Origin: Coriobacteriia bacterium
GTDB taxonomy: Bacteria; Actinomycetota; Coriobacteriia; Coriobacteriales; UBA8131
Reading direction: 5' to 3'
NCBI GenBank assembly: GCA_009783245.1
Contig: WRHL01000009.1
Location: forward strand, 1 to 37,159
Length of the DNA: 37,159 nucleotides
Part shown: piece by piece, positions 8,556 through 15,687 of the stretch
How positions within the stretch are numbered: the stretch's first letter is position 1
Layout: each line of letters opens with the position of its first letter
Notes under the pieces: model-generated
What the model was told of the DNA's origin: nothing
The model's database searches: none
What the model saw: only the letters and a program-made list of their open reading frames with translations
Position numbers and translations under genes: made by a program

Positions 8556-9011
8556 ATGCTGTGGAACAGGGACAGATCGGTCATCCTCTCGCAGGTCAGC
8601 ACCCGTATCATCATGGCGCTTGGCGTCGTTCTCGCTGCCCTCCTCCCCTTCCTCTGCACCGGCGGTTTCTTCCACGGCCGCGCCTTCATCGACGCACAGA
8701 ACATCCCGCTCATCATGCCCGCTTACTACGCCTTCTGCGTGCCAGCCTACGTCGCGCTTATCTCACTTGACCGCCTGCTCGCTGCCGTCAAACGCAACGA
8801 GGTCTTCACCGCAAAGAACGTCCGCCTGCTACGCATCATCTCCTGGGCCTCCTTCGCTGCGGCCGCCGTGCTGGCCATCAGCAGCTACGTCTCCATCACC
8901 TTCTTCGCGCTGGCCATCATCGCGACCTTCTTTGGCATCATCCTGCGAGCCATGAAGAACCTCTTCGCTGCAGCCGTCGAGCTGCAGGAAGAGAGCAAGC
9001 TCACCATCTAG
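8556..9011 (+). CDS. DUF2975 membrane protein
   Basis: 151 residues with four hydrophobic segments (about 15-35, 48-67, 92-110 and 112-130) and the inter-helix stretch RLLAAVKRNEVFTAKNVRLLRIISW, typical of DUF2975 proteins. It is preceded by GAAAGGA 8 nt before the ATG. It is followed after 12 bp by a small HTH regulator, the usual partner of DUF2975 genes in Gram-positive bacteria. The family is an integral membrane protein of unknown role, thought to work with its regulator. Confidence 0.85.
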   Translation: MLWNRDRSVILSQVSTRIIMALGVVLAALLPFLCTGGFFHGRAFIDAQNIPLIMPAYYAFCVPAYVALISLDRLLAAVKRNEVFTAKNVRLLRIISWASFAAAAVLAISSYVSITFFALAIIATFFGIILRAMKNLFAAAVELQEESKLTI

Positions 9012-9023
9012 GGCGCCGCGACC

Positions 9024-9233
9024 ATGGGAATCAGACTGCACATAGACGTGATGATGGCAAAGCGCAAGATCAGCGCCGGTGATCTGGCCGCGCGCATCGG
9101 CATCACCCCGGCTAACCTCTCCATCCTTAAAAACGATAAAGCCAAGGCCATCCGCTTCTCCACCCTGGAGGCCCTGTGCCGCGAGCTCGATTGCCAGCCC
9201 GGAGACATTCTGGAGTTCACCGACACCAACTGA
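9024..9233 (+). CDS. Small Cro/C1-type HTH regulator
   Basis: 69 residues, almost entirely one helix-turn-helix domain: MAKRKISAGDLAARIGITPANLSILKN followed by FSTLEALCRELDCQPGDILEF. This is the YozG-like class (HTH_26) that accompanies DUF2975. It lacks a sensing domain. It probably controls its own operon, possibly through interaction with the membrane protein. The start ATG has only a weak ribosome site, consistent with coupling to the gene 12 bp upstream. Confidence 0.88.
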   Translation: MGIRLHIDVMMAKRKISAGDLAARIGITPANLSILKNDKAKAIRFSTLEALCRELDCQPGDILEFTDTN

Positions 9234-9268
9234 AGCCAGCCACAACCACCGCGATTGAAAGGACCATC

Positions 9269-10924
9269 ATGGAAACATCCCCTGGTCAGGGCGCCGCCAT
9301 GCCCAATTCAGCCCCATTCCATAACGAGGAGGACGCTCTCCAACCACCCCTGCCCGCGCCCACCGTCGCCGACCTCATCCTCGCCCTCGCCCTGCTCGTT
9401 ATTGGCTTCCTCTTCTGGGACTGGGATCTCATCCTCACGCTGTACGCGGGCTTTGGCACCACGGTGATCTTCCTGGCAACCATAGCCATAAGCTTTGCCT
9501 TCCTGCAGGTCAAGGGCATCAAGCAGAACGGCAGGAGTCTGCTGTTGCTCGCAGTGGCAGTGGCGGGCGCGCTGCCCTTTGCCCTTAACGGCGAACGCTT
9601 CATGGTCAACTTCCTACTCATACTCTTTGAGATTGCTGCCTGCCTGCTCTGGCTTGCCTACAGCTGCCGCAGCCAGCTTTCCCAAAGGATTACGGCGGTC
9701 ATCATCGGCGACCTCTTCAACCAGTTCATCATCGTCCCCTTTGCGAACTTCCTGCGCTTCTTCTCGCGCCCGTTCCTGCTACTGAGAAACGGTGGCAGGA
9801 ATAGCGGCCCCAACACCACCAGCACTGACGTCACACGTACCAAGAAACCCTGGGTCCCCCTCCTCTTCGCCATCCTCGGGCTCATCGCCTGCATCCCCGT
9901 CTTCGCCCTGGTGATCTCCCTGCTCAGCAGCGCTGACGACGGCTTCTACTTCTTCATCAAAGACCTCTCGGGCTACCTCGAGAGGCTCGACCTCGCCAAA
10001 TACACACTCCAGCTCATCCTTGGCATCCCTATCACCGCCTACATCTTTGGCGCGCTTATCGGCAACACCTTCCAGCGTCACACCGCCCACCTCAGCGAAC
10101 AGGGCCTCCTCCAAACCTTCCACAAAGCACACGCCCTGCCAAAAGCCGCCATTTACCTGCCGCTTTCGCTCTTCGCCCTGCTCTACATCGTCTTCTTCAT
10201 CACCCTGGGCAACTACCTCTTCCTTGGCCTTCAAGGCCAGCTCCCCGTCACCTACACCTACGCCGAATACGCCCGCGACGGCTTCTTCCAACTCTGCGGT
10301 GTTGCCACCATCAACCTCGTCATCTTGGCCCTCACCTGGCTCTTGGCCAAACGCAGCCCCCGCAGCTACCCCCTGCCGCTGCGCCTGCTCTCCGGCCTGC
10401 TCGCCCTGCTCACCTGCCTGCTCATCGTCACCGCCGCCAGCAAACTGCTGCTCTACATCCAGGTCTACAGCCTCACCCCGCTACGCCTCTACGTCTCCTG
10501 GTTTTTGCTGCTCATGCTGCTGGTCTTCGCGCTGCTTGTCGCCTGGCACATCCGCCCCTTCAACGTCGCGCGCCCCATCATCGCGCTGATCTTCGCCTTC
10601 ACGCTGACCCTGGGCTTGGCGAACACCAACGGCATCATCGCCAACTACAACGCCGACCGTTACCTCAGCGCTCAGACCGACAGGATAGATGTCTACCTGT
10701 ATGAGGACTTGGGTGACGCAGGGGTAGACGCCCTTTACCGATTGGAGCAGAACGCTCCAGAAAAGGATGTACGAGAAAAAGCGGGCTTTATCCTCAGTTG
10801 CAACCGCTACAACCACGAGTGTTTTGTGGAAGCGCACGACACCGGCCTCACAACCTTACAGGGTTGGCAGGCGAAAAGCCTCCAACACCTCCGCGCCCAG
10901 CAGCTCCACTCCCAACACTCCTGA
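9269..10924 (+). CDS. DUF4173 multi-pass membrane protein
   Basis: 551 residues from ATG 9269 (GAAAGG 6 nt upstream). There are about 12 hydrophobic segments. The segment YAEYARDGFFQLCGVATINL is the hallmark of DUF4173. The C-terminus is soluble, with LYRLEQNAPEKDVREKAGF. It follows the DUF2975 and HTH genes in one transcription unit. The function of DUF4173 is unknown; it is often found in cell-envelope stress clusters. The Pro/Asn-rich first 35 residues are probably cytosolic. Confidence 0.82.
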   Translation: METSPGQGAAMPNSAPFHNEEDALQPPLPAPTVADLILALALLVIGFLFWDWDLILTLYAGFGTTVIFLATIAISFAFLQVKGIKQNGRSLLLLAVAVAGALPFALNGERFMVNFLLILFEIAACLLWLAYSCRSQLSQRITAVIIGDLFNQFIIVPFANFLRFFSRPFLLLRNGGRNSGPNTTSTDVTRTKKPWVPLLFAILGLIACIPVFALVISLLSSADDGFYFFIKDLSGYLERLDLAKYTLQLILGIPITAYIFGALIGNTFQRHTAHLSEQGLLQTFHKAHALPKAAIYLPLSLFALLYIVFFITLGNYLFLGLQGQLPVTYTYAEYARDGFFQLCGVATINLVILALTWLLAKRSPRSYPLPLRLLSGLLALLTCLLIVTAASKLLLYIQVYSLTPLRLYVSWFLLLMLLVFALLVAWHIRPFNVARPIIALIFAFTLTLGLANTNGIIANYNADRYLSAQTDRIDVYLYEDLGDAGVDALYRLEQNAPEKDVREKAGFILSCNRYNHECFVEAHDTGLTTLQGWQAKSLQHLRAQQLHSQHS

Positions 10925-10975
10925 CCACAGTGACAAGTGGGCAAGGAGGCACGCTGCCCTCCTACGTGACGCGTG

Positions 10976-11050
10976 CATGACAGAGGGGACGGTCCCTTTT
11001 GTCATGCTATCGCAGACAGCATGACAAAAGGGACCGTCCCCTCTGTCATG
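10976..11050. repeat. Family-A palindrome between convergent genes
   Basis: Perfect 33-bp arms (10976-11008 and 11018-11050) with a 9-nt loop. Each arm is itself partly palindromic (GGGACGGTCCC). A further half unit follows to 11075. It sits between the ends of the DUF4173 and cbiA genes, where it could stop transcription from both sides. The stretch 10925-11090 holds no gene. Confidence 0.92.
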
Positions 11051-11090
11051 TGAAAGGAATTGTCCCCTCTGTCATGCTCCAGGTCCTTTA

Positions 11091-12671
11091 TCAGATGAGG
11101 ATTGCGGGCCAATACGGGGAGGCAAGGGCGTTCACGTGCATGTGCACAGCAAGCACTTCCTTGTAGCAGATACCATCCCGCCCGTCCTTGATGCCCTTGC
11201 CACGGGTTTTGGTGAAGGCCAACCTGCATCTGGGATCCAGGTTGGTGATCTGGGCGTGGTGGTGCTCATGGCCGGTGAAGACGATTCCGGCTGGCAACCC
11301 GGGAAGCGTGTCGCTTGATTCCATCACGGCGTAGCCATGGGCCTGCCGCTGCTTGTGGATGACGGTGTCCAACGGCAATGCGCCGACCATCTCAAAGACA
11401 CCGCCCTGGTAGGTGAGCGTACGACCCAGGAAGTGCAGACCGCCGCCCTCTGCATAGACCGACAGGTCAGCTTCTATGCGCTCTTTCAGTGACGCGCGGA
11501 AGGCTGTGTTAGCCTGCAGCTGCGCGGCGAAGACCTCCGGGAAGCCGCCGCCAATGTAGAGCGCACGGATGTCCTTGGGGAGGGCGCTGTCCTCCAGGCT
11601 GTTGACGAACACCAGCTCAGCGCCCTGCTTTTGTAGCGCCTGCAGGTTCTCCTCATAGTAGAAACAGAAGGCCGCATCACGGATGACCGCGATGCGTGGG
11701 GCGGATGTGACAAAGGGGACGGGGCGTTTTGGCACAACTGGGGGCGCTTCAGCCATCGCGCCCAACTCTGCGACCTGGTCGGCTAGGTTGCCACGCTCCG
11801 GCTTCGCCTCCGCTCGCAATGACGGGGAGGTAGATACAGGTTGAGCCTCCGCTCGCAATGACGGGGAGGTGGATGCGGGCTGAGGCGCAGCTCGCAATGA
11901 CTGGGAGGTGGATGCGGGCTGAGGCGCAGCTCGCAATGACGCAGGTATCAGGGGAGCCGTGTCCTCCACTGTCGCCAACGTGAGGATGGCGTCGAGGTCG
12001 ATGTGTTCACAGACGCAATCAGCAATCCCATCCAGCAGTTCTTCTCGTGCCGGGGCTTCCTCACTGGAGAGCAGGCCCAGGTGACGGTCCGGGATATGCA
12101 GGCGGTCATCAACGGGCAGGGCGCCCACCACAGGGATACCGCAGGTGGCCTCGATGGCCTCGCGGATGAGCTCGACGTGGCGGCTCCCACGCACGTGGTT
12201 GAGGATGACCCCCACAATCTGAAGCTCTGGGTAAAAACGCTGACAGCCCAAAACAAGGGCGGCCGTTGTGCGGGTCATCCGCGTGGTGTTCATGACAAGG
12301 AGGACGGGCGTCTGGGTTATCTTGGCGATCTCAGCCGAGGAGCAGCTGCCTTGGCTGTCCAGGCCATCGAACAGCCCCATCGCCGCCTCTATGATGCTCA
12401 GGTCGCTGCCGTCTGAGCACTCCTCAAAGACGGCACAGATCTGCTCAGGGCTCATGAAGAAGCGGTCGAGGTTGCGACTTGTCCGTCCACAGGCAACGCT
12501 GTGCCAGCCCGGGTCGATGAAGTCCGGCCCCTTTTTGAAGGGCTGGACCACCATCCCCCGCCGGGTGAGCGCACGCAGCAGCCCCAGGGTGATGACGGTT
12601 TTGCCGCTTCTCCCAGAGGGCGCCGCGATCATGATGCGCGCTGGCGCTCCAGGGACAGAAGGTGTGGACAT
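11091..12671 (-). CDS. cbiA: Cobyrinate a,c-diamide synthase-like protein (DsrN type) with altered glutaminase site
   Basis: 526 residues. The N-terminal synthetase domain (1-235) has the P-loop APSGRSGKT (17-25), KKGPDFIDPGWH and EAAMGLFDG. The C-terminal class I glutaminase domain (325-520) has YIGGGFPE and GHEHHH. In dsr operons this homologue, DsrN, is thought to amidate siroheme. Two features are odd. First, the catalytic Cys of the usual AECGG motif is Gly409 (YAEGGGLHFLG, codon GGC), so glutamine hydrolysis should be lost. Second, the linker (about 243-325) is made of in-frame repeats: a 39-bp unit (13 residues, SLRAAPQPASTSQ) over three times, then a family-A half unit (VPFVTSAP). It is the last gene of the dsr unit, separated from dsrC by a repeat-rich gap. 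Confidence 0.85.
   Translation of the reverse strand: MSTPSVPGAPARIMIAAPSGRSGKTVITLGLLRALTRRGMVVQPFKKGPDFIDPGWHSVACGRTSRNLDRFFMSPEQICAVFEECSDGSDLSIIEAAMGLFDGLDSQGSCSSAEIAKITQTPVLLVMNTTRMTRTTAALVLGCQRFYPELQIVGVILNHVRGSRHVELIREAIEATCGIPVVGALPVDDRLHIPDRHLGLLSSEEAPAREELLDGIADCVCEHIDLDAILTLATVEDTAPLIPASLRAAPQPASTSQSLRAAPQPASTSPSLRAEAQPVSTSPSLRAEAKPERGNLADQVAELGAMAEAPPVVPKRPVPFVTSAPRIAVIRDAAFCFYYEENLQALQKQGAELVFVNSLEDSALPKDIRALYIGGGFPEVFAAQLQANTAFRASLKERIEADLSVYAEGGGLHFLGRTLTYQGGVFEMVGALPLDTVIHKQRQAHGYAVMESSDTLPGLPAGIVFTGHEHHHAQITNLDPRCRLAFTKTRGKGIKDGRDGICYKEVLAVHMHVNALASPYWPAILI
11805..11943. repeat. 39-bp tandem repeat coding the CbiA linker
   Basis: Copies of CGCTCGCAATGACGGGGAGG or close variants start at 11811, 11850, 11889 and 11928, an exact 39-bp period. 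The period is a multiple of three, so each copy adds 13 residues without a frame change. The core belongs to family B. Confidence 0.9.
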
Positions 12672-12704
12672 AAGGCTCCTCGCTGTGACAGTCGCCCAAC
12701 AATG

Positions 12705-12795
12705 AAAGCGCTACCGTAGATTGCCACGCCCCGCCTGTGGGCGGGGCTCGCAATGACGGAGGTTGGTACCAGGCCGAATCGCTCGCAATGACGGA
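12705..12795. repeat. Family-B repeat between dsrC and cbiA
   Basis: GATTGCCACGCCCCGCCTGTGGG with the complementary GCGGGGC forms a hairpin. Two GCTCGCAATGACGGA copies (about 12745-12762 and 12781-12794) follow. It separates cbiA from dsrC (12672-12833); no gene is seen in the gap. Confidence 0.8.
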
Positions 12796-12833
12796 AGCTG
12801 TGGAGGGCTGGTGAGTCAGGCGTAACTACGGGA

Positions 12834-13148
12834 TCAGACGCAGCCGGTTGGTTTCATCAGGCCGGCGATCTTGCAGGCACCCTTACCGGGGCCGCTGGGG
12901 AAGAGCTCGTAGATCTCGGCGTTGGACTTGCCGGTGTCCTTGAGCAACCTGCGGACCATGGGCGCCACGTTGAACTCCGCATAGTAGTTGCGCAGGTAGT
13001 TGATGATCTCCCAGTGCTCGTCGGTGAGCTCCACCTCTTCTGTCTCGGCCAGTTTGTGGGCGACTTCCTCATCCCACTCGGTGGCGTCTTCCAGGAAACC
13101 ATCGTCGTCGAGCAGGATGACGCGATCTCCAACTTTCAGTTCTGGCAT
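12834..13148 (-). CDS. dsrC: DsrC sulfur-carrier protein
   Basis: 104 residues from ATG 13146-13148, chosen for AAGGAGG 7 nt upstream. The C-terminal arm GACKIAGLMKPTGCV carries both redox cysteines, Cys92 and penultimate Cys103, 11 apart, so this is a true DsrC and not a TusE-like relative. In the pathway, sulfite reduced on DsrAB is handed to DsrC as a trisulfide, which DsrMKJOP then reduces. It lies 16 bp after dsrP in the operon, so it is co-transcribed with the membrane complex. The acidic LLDDDGFLEDATEWDEEVA region is typical. Confidence 0.96.
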   Translation of the reverse strand: MPELKVGDRVILLDDDGFLEDATEWDEEVAHKLAETEEVELTDEHWEIINYLRNYYAEFNVAPMVRRLLKDTGKSNAEIYELFPSGPGKGACKIAGLMKPTGCV

Positions 13149-13164
13149 TTCAAGCCTCCTTCTA

Positions 13165-14343
13165 TCATGAATCCGTTTTGGATAGTTCTTCCTCATTGGT
13201 TGTGCGGACTGCTATGACTATTTTATAGAGGATCGTCAGGATGAAAAGACCCAGGGCGTAGACGCCGCAGATGATGAGCAGCTCGTTTGCGGTGGGCAGG
13301 TAGTCGGTCACGCGGCCAAAGGCGTTGGGGACAAAGCCGCCCAGCACCAGTCCCACCCCCTTGTCAAGCCAGCAGGCCACAAAGATGGCGACCAGTGACA
13401 CGGGCAACAGCCTGAGGTTGCGGCGCAGCCTGGGCACCAGCAACAACGTGATGCCAGCCAGCGCAAGCACGGCGGCCACCCACATCAGCGGCACCAGGCC
13501 CCCGGAGCCGTCAAGGCCCACAAAGAGGTAGCGCAAGCTGGCCTGGTGGCTGGGGATCGCGCTATAGAACGAGGTGAACACCTCAAGCAGGAAGAAGAAC
13601 ACGTTGGCGATCATCGCATAGCAGACGATCTTGACCAGGGCGTCAACCGCGAGGTCCGTCACCTTGAAGCTGGTGAAACGCCTGATGATCAGGCTGAGGA
13701 TGATGAGCAGCGCCGGCCCCGACGCAAAGGCGGACGCGAGGAAACGCGCAGCCATGATAGCCGAGAGCCAGTACGCCTTTCCCGGCAGGCCGGCGTAGAG
13801 GAATGCGGTGACGGTGTGGATGCTGATCGCTAAAGGTATCGATAGTATCGTTAAGATCCTTGTCCATCGGGGCGGGGGGAAGCCTTTCTTCTCGGCGCCC
13901 AACACTGCCCAGCCGATGACGATGTTGACCAGCAGGTAGGCGCCCAGCACGCAGATGTCCCAGAACATGATGGAGTGGGGTGTGGGGTGGAGCAGGACGT
14001 TGAGGACGCGGGTGGGTTGGCCGAGGTCGACGAAGACGAAGAGGATGGCCATGATGACCGCCGCGACCGCCAGGAATTCGCCGAGGATGACCATGCGGCC
14101 AAACGCGCGGAAGTTGTGCAGGTAGTGCGGGATGACCACCATGACGCCGGACGCGGCGACGCCCACCAGGAAGGTGAATTGCGCGATGTAGAGGCCCCAG
14201 GGCACGTCGCGGCTCATGCCGGTCAGGCCCAGGCCGTAGGTGAGCTGGCGGGTGTAGGCCGCGGCGCCGACGGCGATGAGGACGGCGAGGATGGCCAGCC
14301 AGAGGTAGTAGCGTTTGGAGCCACGCAGGGCTTTCTCAAGCAT
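13165..14343 (-). CDS. dsrP: DsrP, NrfD-like integral membrane subunit of DsrMKJOP
   Basis: 392 residues from the ATG at 14341-14343, which overlaps the end of dsrO by 8 bp. About ten membrane helices of the NrfD/PsrC family are seen, with YGLGLTGMSRDVPWGLYIAQFTF near the N-terminus, a conserved region of this family. DsrP is expected to exchange electrons between the menaquinone pool and the DsrO/DsrJ subunits on the outside. Frames reading further upstream are shadows of dsrO. Confidence 0.93.
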   Translation of the reverse strand: MLEKALRGSKRYYLWLAILAVLIAVGAAAYTRQLTYGLGLTGMSRDVPWGLYIAQFTFLVGVAASGVMVVIPHYLHNFRAFGRMVILGEFLAVAAVIMAILFVFVDLGQPTRVLNVLLHPTPHSIMFWDICVLGAYLLVNIVIGWAVLGAEKKGFPPPRWTRILTILSIPLAISIHTVTAFLYAGLPGKAYWLSAIMAARFLASAFASGPALLIILSLIIRRFTSFKVTDLAVDALVKIVCYAMIANVFFFLLEVFTSFYSAIPSHQASLRYLFVGLDGSGGLVPLMWVAAVLALAGITLLLVPRLRRNLRLLPVSLVAIFVACWLDKGVGLVLGGFVPNAFGRVTDYLPTANELLIICGVYALGLFILTILYKIVIAVRTTNEEELSKTDS

Positions 14344-15289
14344 GCGGCTCACCGCCTTTGGGCGCGTCTGTGGGGCTTTCTGCCCCTCTGAGCAGGTAGT
14401 ACACGCTGGGCTCGGTGCCCAGCTCGGGGCGGCGGCGGATCGACAAGCTGCCCGCCAGCGCCTGCCGCACCTCTGAGGCGGGGTCGTCGAGGTCGCCGTA
14501 GAGGATGGCGCCCTGGCTGGCCTCAACGCAATGCGGCGGCAGGCCCTGCGCCAGGCGTTCCACGCAGAAGTTGCACTTCTCCACCACCCCGCGCATCCGC
14601 GTGGGGTAGCCAGGATCCACCTGGGCGATGTAGGGCTGCGGGTCGCAGAAATTCAAGCTGCGGGCACCATAAGGGCACGAGGTCATGCAGAACCGGCAAC
14701 CGATGCAGCGGTGGTAATCCATGTCCACAATGCCGTCGTCGCGCTTGAACGTAGCCTGCGTGGGACAGACGCGCACGCACACCGGGTTTTCGCAGTGGTT
14801 GCACAGCACGGGGAACTGCAGCTCCCTGAGGGCGGCAGGCAGATAGGCGCTGTCCATCTCCTCAAAACAATGCGCGAAATCATCCTGCCAGATCCACTTG
14901 ACCTCGGTCTTGGGGTCGCTTATCTGCGGGACGTTGTGGTGGCTGTGGCAGGCCTGGGCAACGGCGTTGAAGGCCTGGGTTTTAACGAGGAGGGCGGGGT
15001 CGATGACCAGCCCCCAGCGTTGGGCAGCTGGCGCCGCGGGGGCGGCGGTGGCGGTGGTGGCCGCGGGGGCGGTGGCCGCAGGGGCCGCAACCTTGCTGCA
15101 GCCAACCAGCGTACCAAGCGCACCCAAGCTGCCTAGGGCGCCCAGCCCCAGCAGCCCGGCGGCAAACCCCTGCCGGATGAACTCGCGGCGTTCCAAGGAC
15201 ATAAAGGGGACGTATGTGACAAAGGGGACGGTCCCTTTTGTCACATACGTCCCCTTTATGTCCTTCTGTGTTCTTCTCAACTCGCTCAT
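14336..15289 (-). CDS. dsrO: DsrO, Tat-exported ferredoxin subunit of DsrMKJOP
   Basis: 317 residues. The ATG at 15287-15289 overlaps the dsrJ stop (ATGA), so it is probably the native start. A family-A palindrome has put about 24 residues (through KGTVPFVTYVPFM) between this start and the twin-arginine signal ERREFIRQGFAAG. An internal ATG at 15200-15202 would give a 288-residue protein with a normal Tat signal. A possible lipobox (TLVGC) and an Ala-rich spacer follow. The mature protein has several 4Fe-4S motifs: CNHCENPVCVRVCPTQA, CIGCRFCMTSCPYG and CNFCVERL. It is an extracytoplasmic electron carrier between DsrJ and DsrP. The next gene, dsrP, overlaps its end. Confidence 0.92.
   Translation of the reverse strand: MSELRRTQKDIKGTYVTKGTVPFVTYVPFMSLERREFIRQGFAAGLLGLGALGSLGALGTLVGCSKVAAPAATAPAATTATAAPAAPAAQRWGLVIDPALLVKTQAFNAVAQACHSHHNVPQISDPKTEVKWIWQDDFAHCFEEMDSAYLPAALRELQFPVLCNHCENPVCVRVCPTQATFKRDDGIVDMDYHRCIGCRFCMTSCPYGARSLNFCDPQPYIAQVDPGYPTRMRGVVEKCNFCVERLAQGLPPHCVEASQGAILYGDLDDPASEVRQALAGSLSIRRRPELGTEPSVYYLLRGAESPTDAPKGGEPHA
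15195..15265. repeat. Family-A palindrome at the 5' end of dsrO
   Basis: 71 bp with arms from AAGGACATAAAGGGG to its complement, one mismatch. It lies in frame between the coupled start codon of dsrO and its Tat signal, and contains the alternative ATG (15200-15202) at one arm. The mRNA would form a very stable hairpin here. Confidence 0.93.
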
Positions 15290-15687
15290 CTACCCGTCAC
15301 GCCTTCCTCGCCGTTGTGGCAGCTCCAACAGTTCGGCTCTGCAGCCACATACGCATGGCAGGAATCGCAGAACTCCGCCCGGTTGTCATGGCAGCCAAGA
15401 CAGCTGTCCTCCAGGCTCATCGCATACACCCGCCCGGCGCTGCTAGTGTACGTTGTGGCGCCGTCGCGCACAACCGCGGTGCGCCAGCTGTCAAGCAGCA
15501 GCATGTGCTCGGCACGCATGTACGCCGCCGACTCCACGCACTGCCGCTCCTCCAGGGCGTTGATCGCCTGCGTATCCAGGGATGGCGCCGGCACTGCGGC
15601 GACCCGCCCCTGGTTGAGCCATACCGGCGCAAGCACCAGGCCCAATATAACAAGAAGGAAGGCGACTATCCGCACCGGCTTATACAT
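15286..15687 (-). CDS. dsrJ: DsrJ, triheme cytochrome c
   Basis: 133 residues from ATG 15685-15687, which overlaps the dsrK stop by one base. An uncleaved N-terminal membrane anchor (residues 5-25) is followed by an extracytoplasmic domain with three haem c motifs: CLGCH (96-100), CDSCH (107-111) and CWSCH (120-124). Cys50 in ECR-like context RQCVESAAYMRAEHM matches the conserved cysteine that ligates one haem in known DsrJ proteins. A c-type cytochrome subunit is absent from the DsrMK-only systems of typical Gram-positive sulfate reducers. Confidence 0.94.
   Translation of the reverse strand: MYKPVRIVAFLLVILGLVLAPVWLNQGRVAAVPAPSLDTQAINALEERQCVESAAYMRAEHMLLLDSWRTAVVRDGATTYTSSAGRVYAMSLEDSCLGCHDNRAEFCDSCHAYVAAEPNCWSCHNGEEGVTGR

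Noticed and set aside
12834-13148. TusE-like tRNA thiolation protein instead of DsrC
   Set aside because: Both C-terminal cysteines with 11-residue spacing are present and the gene is in the dsr operon.
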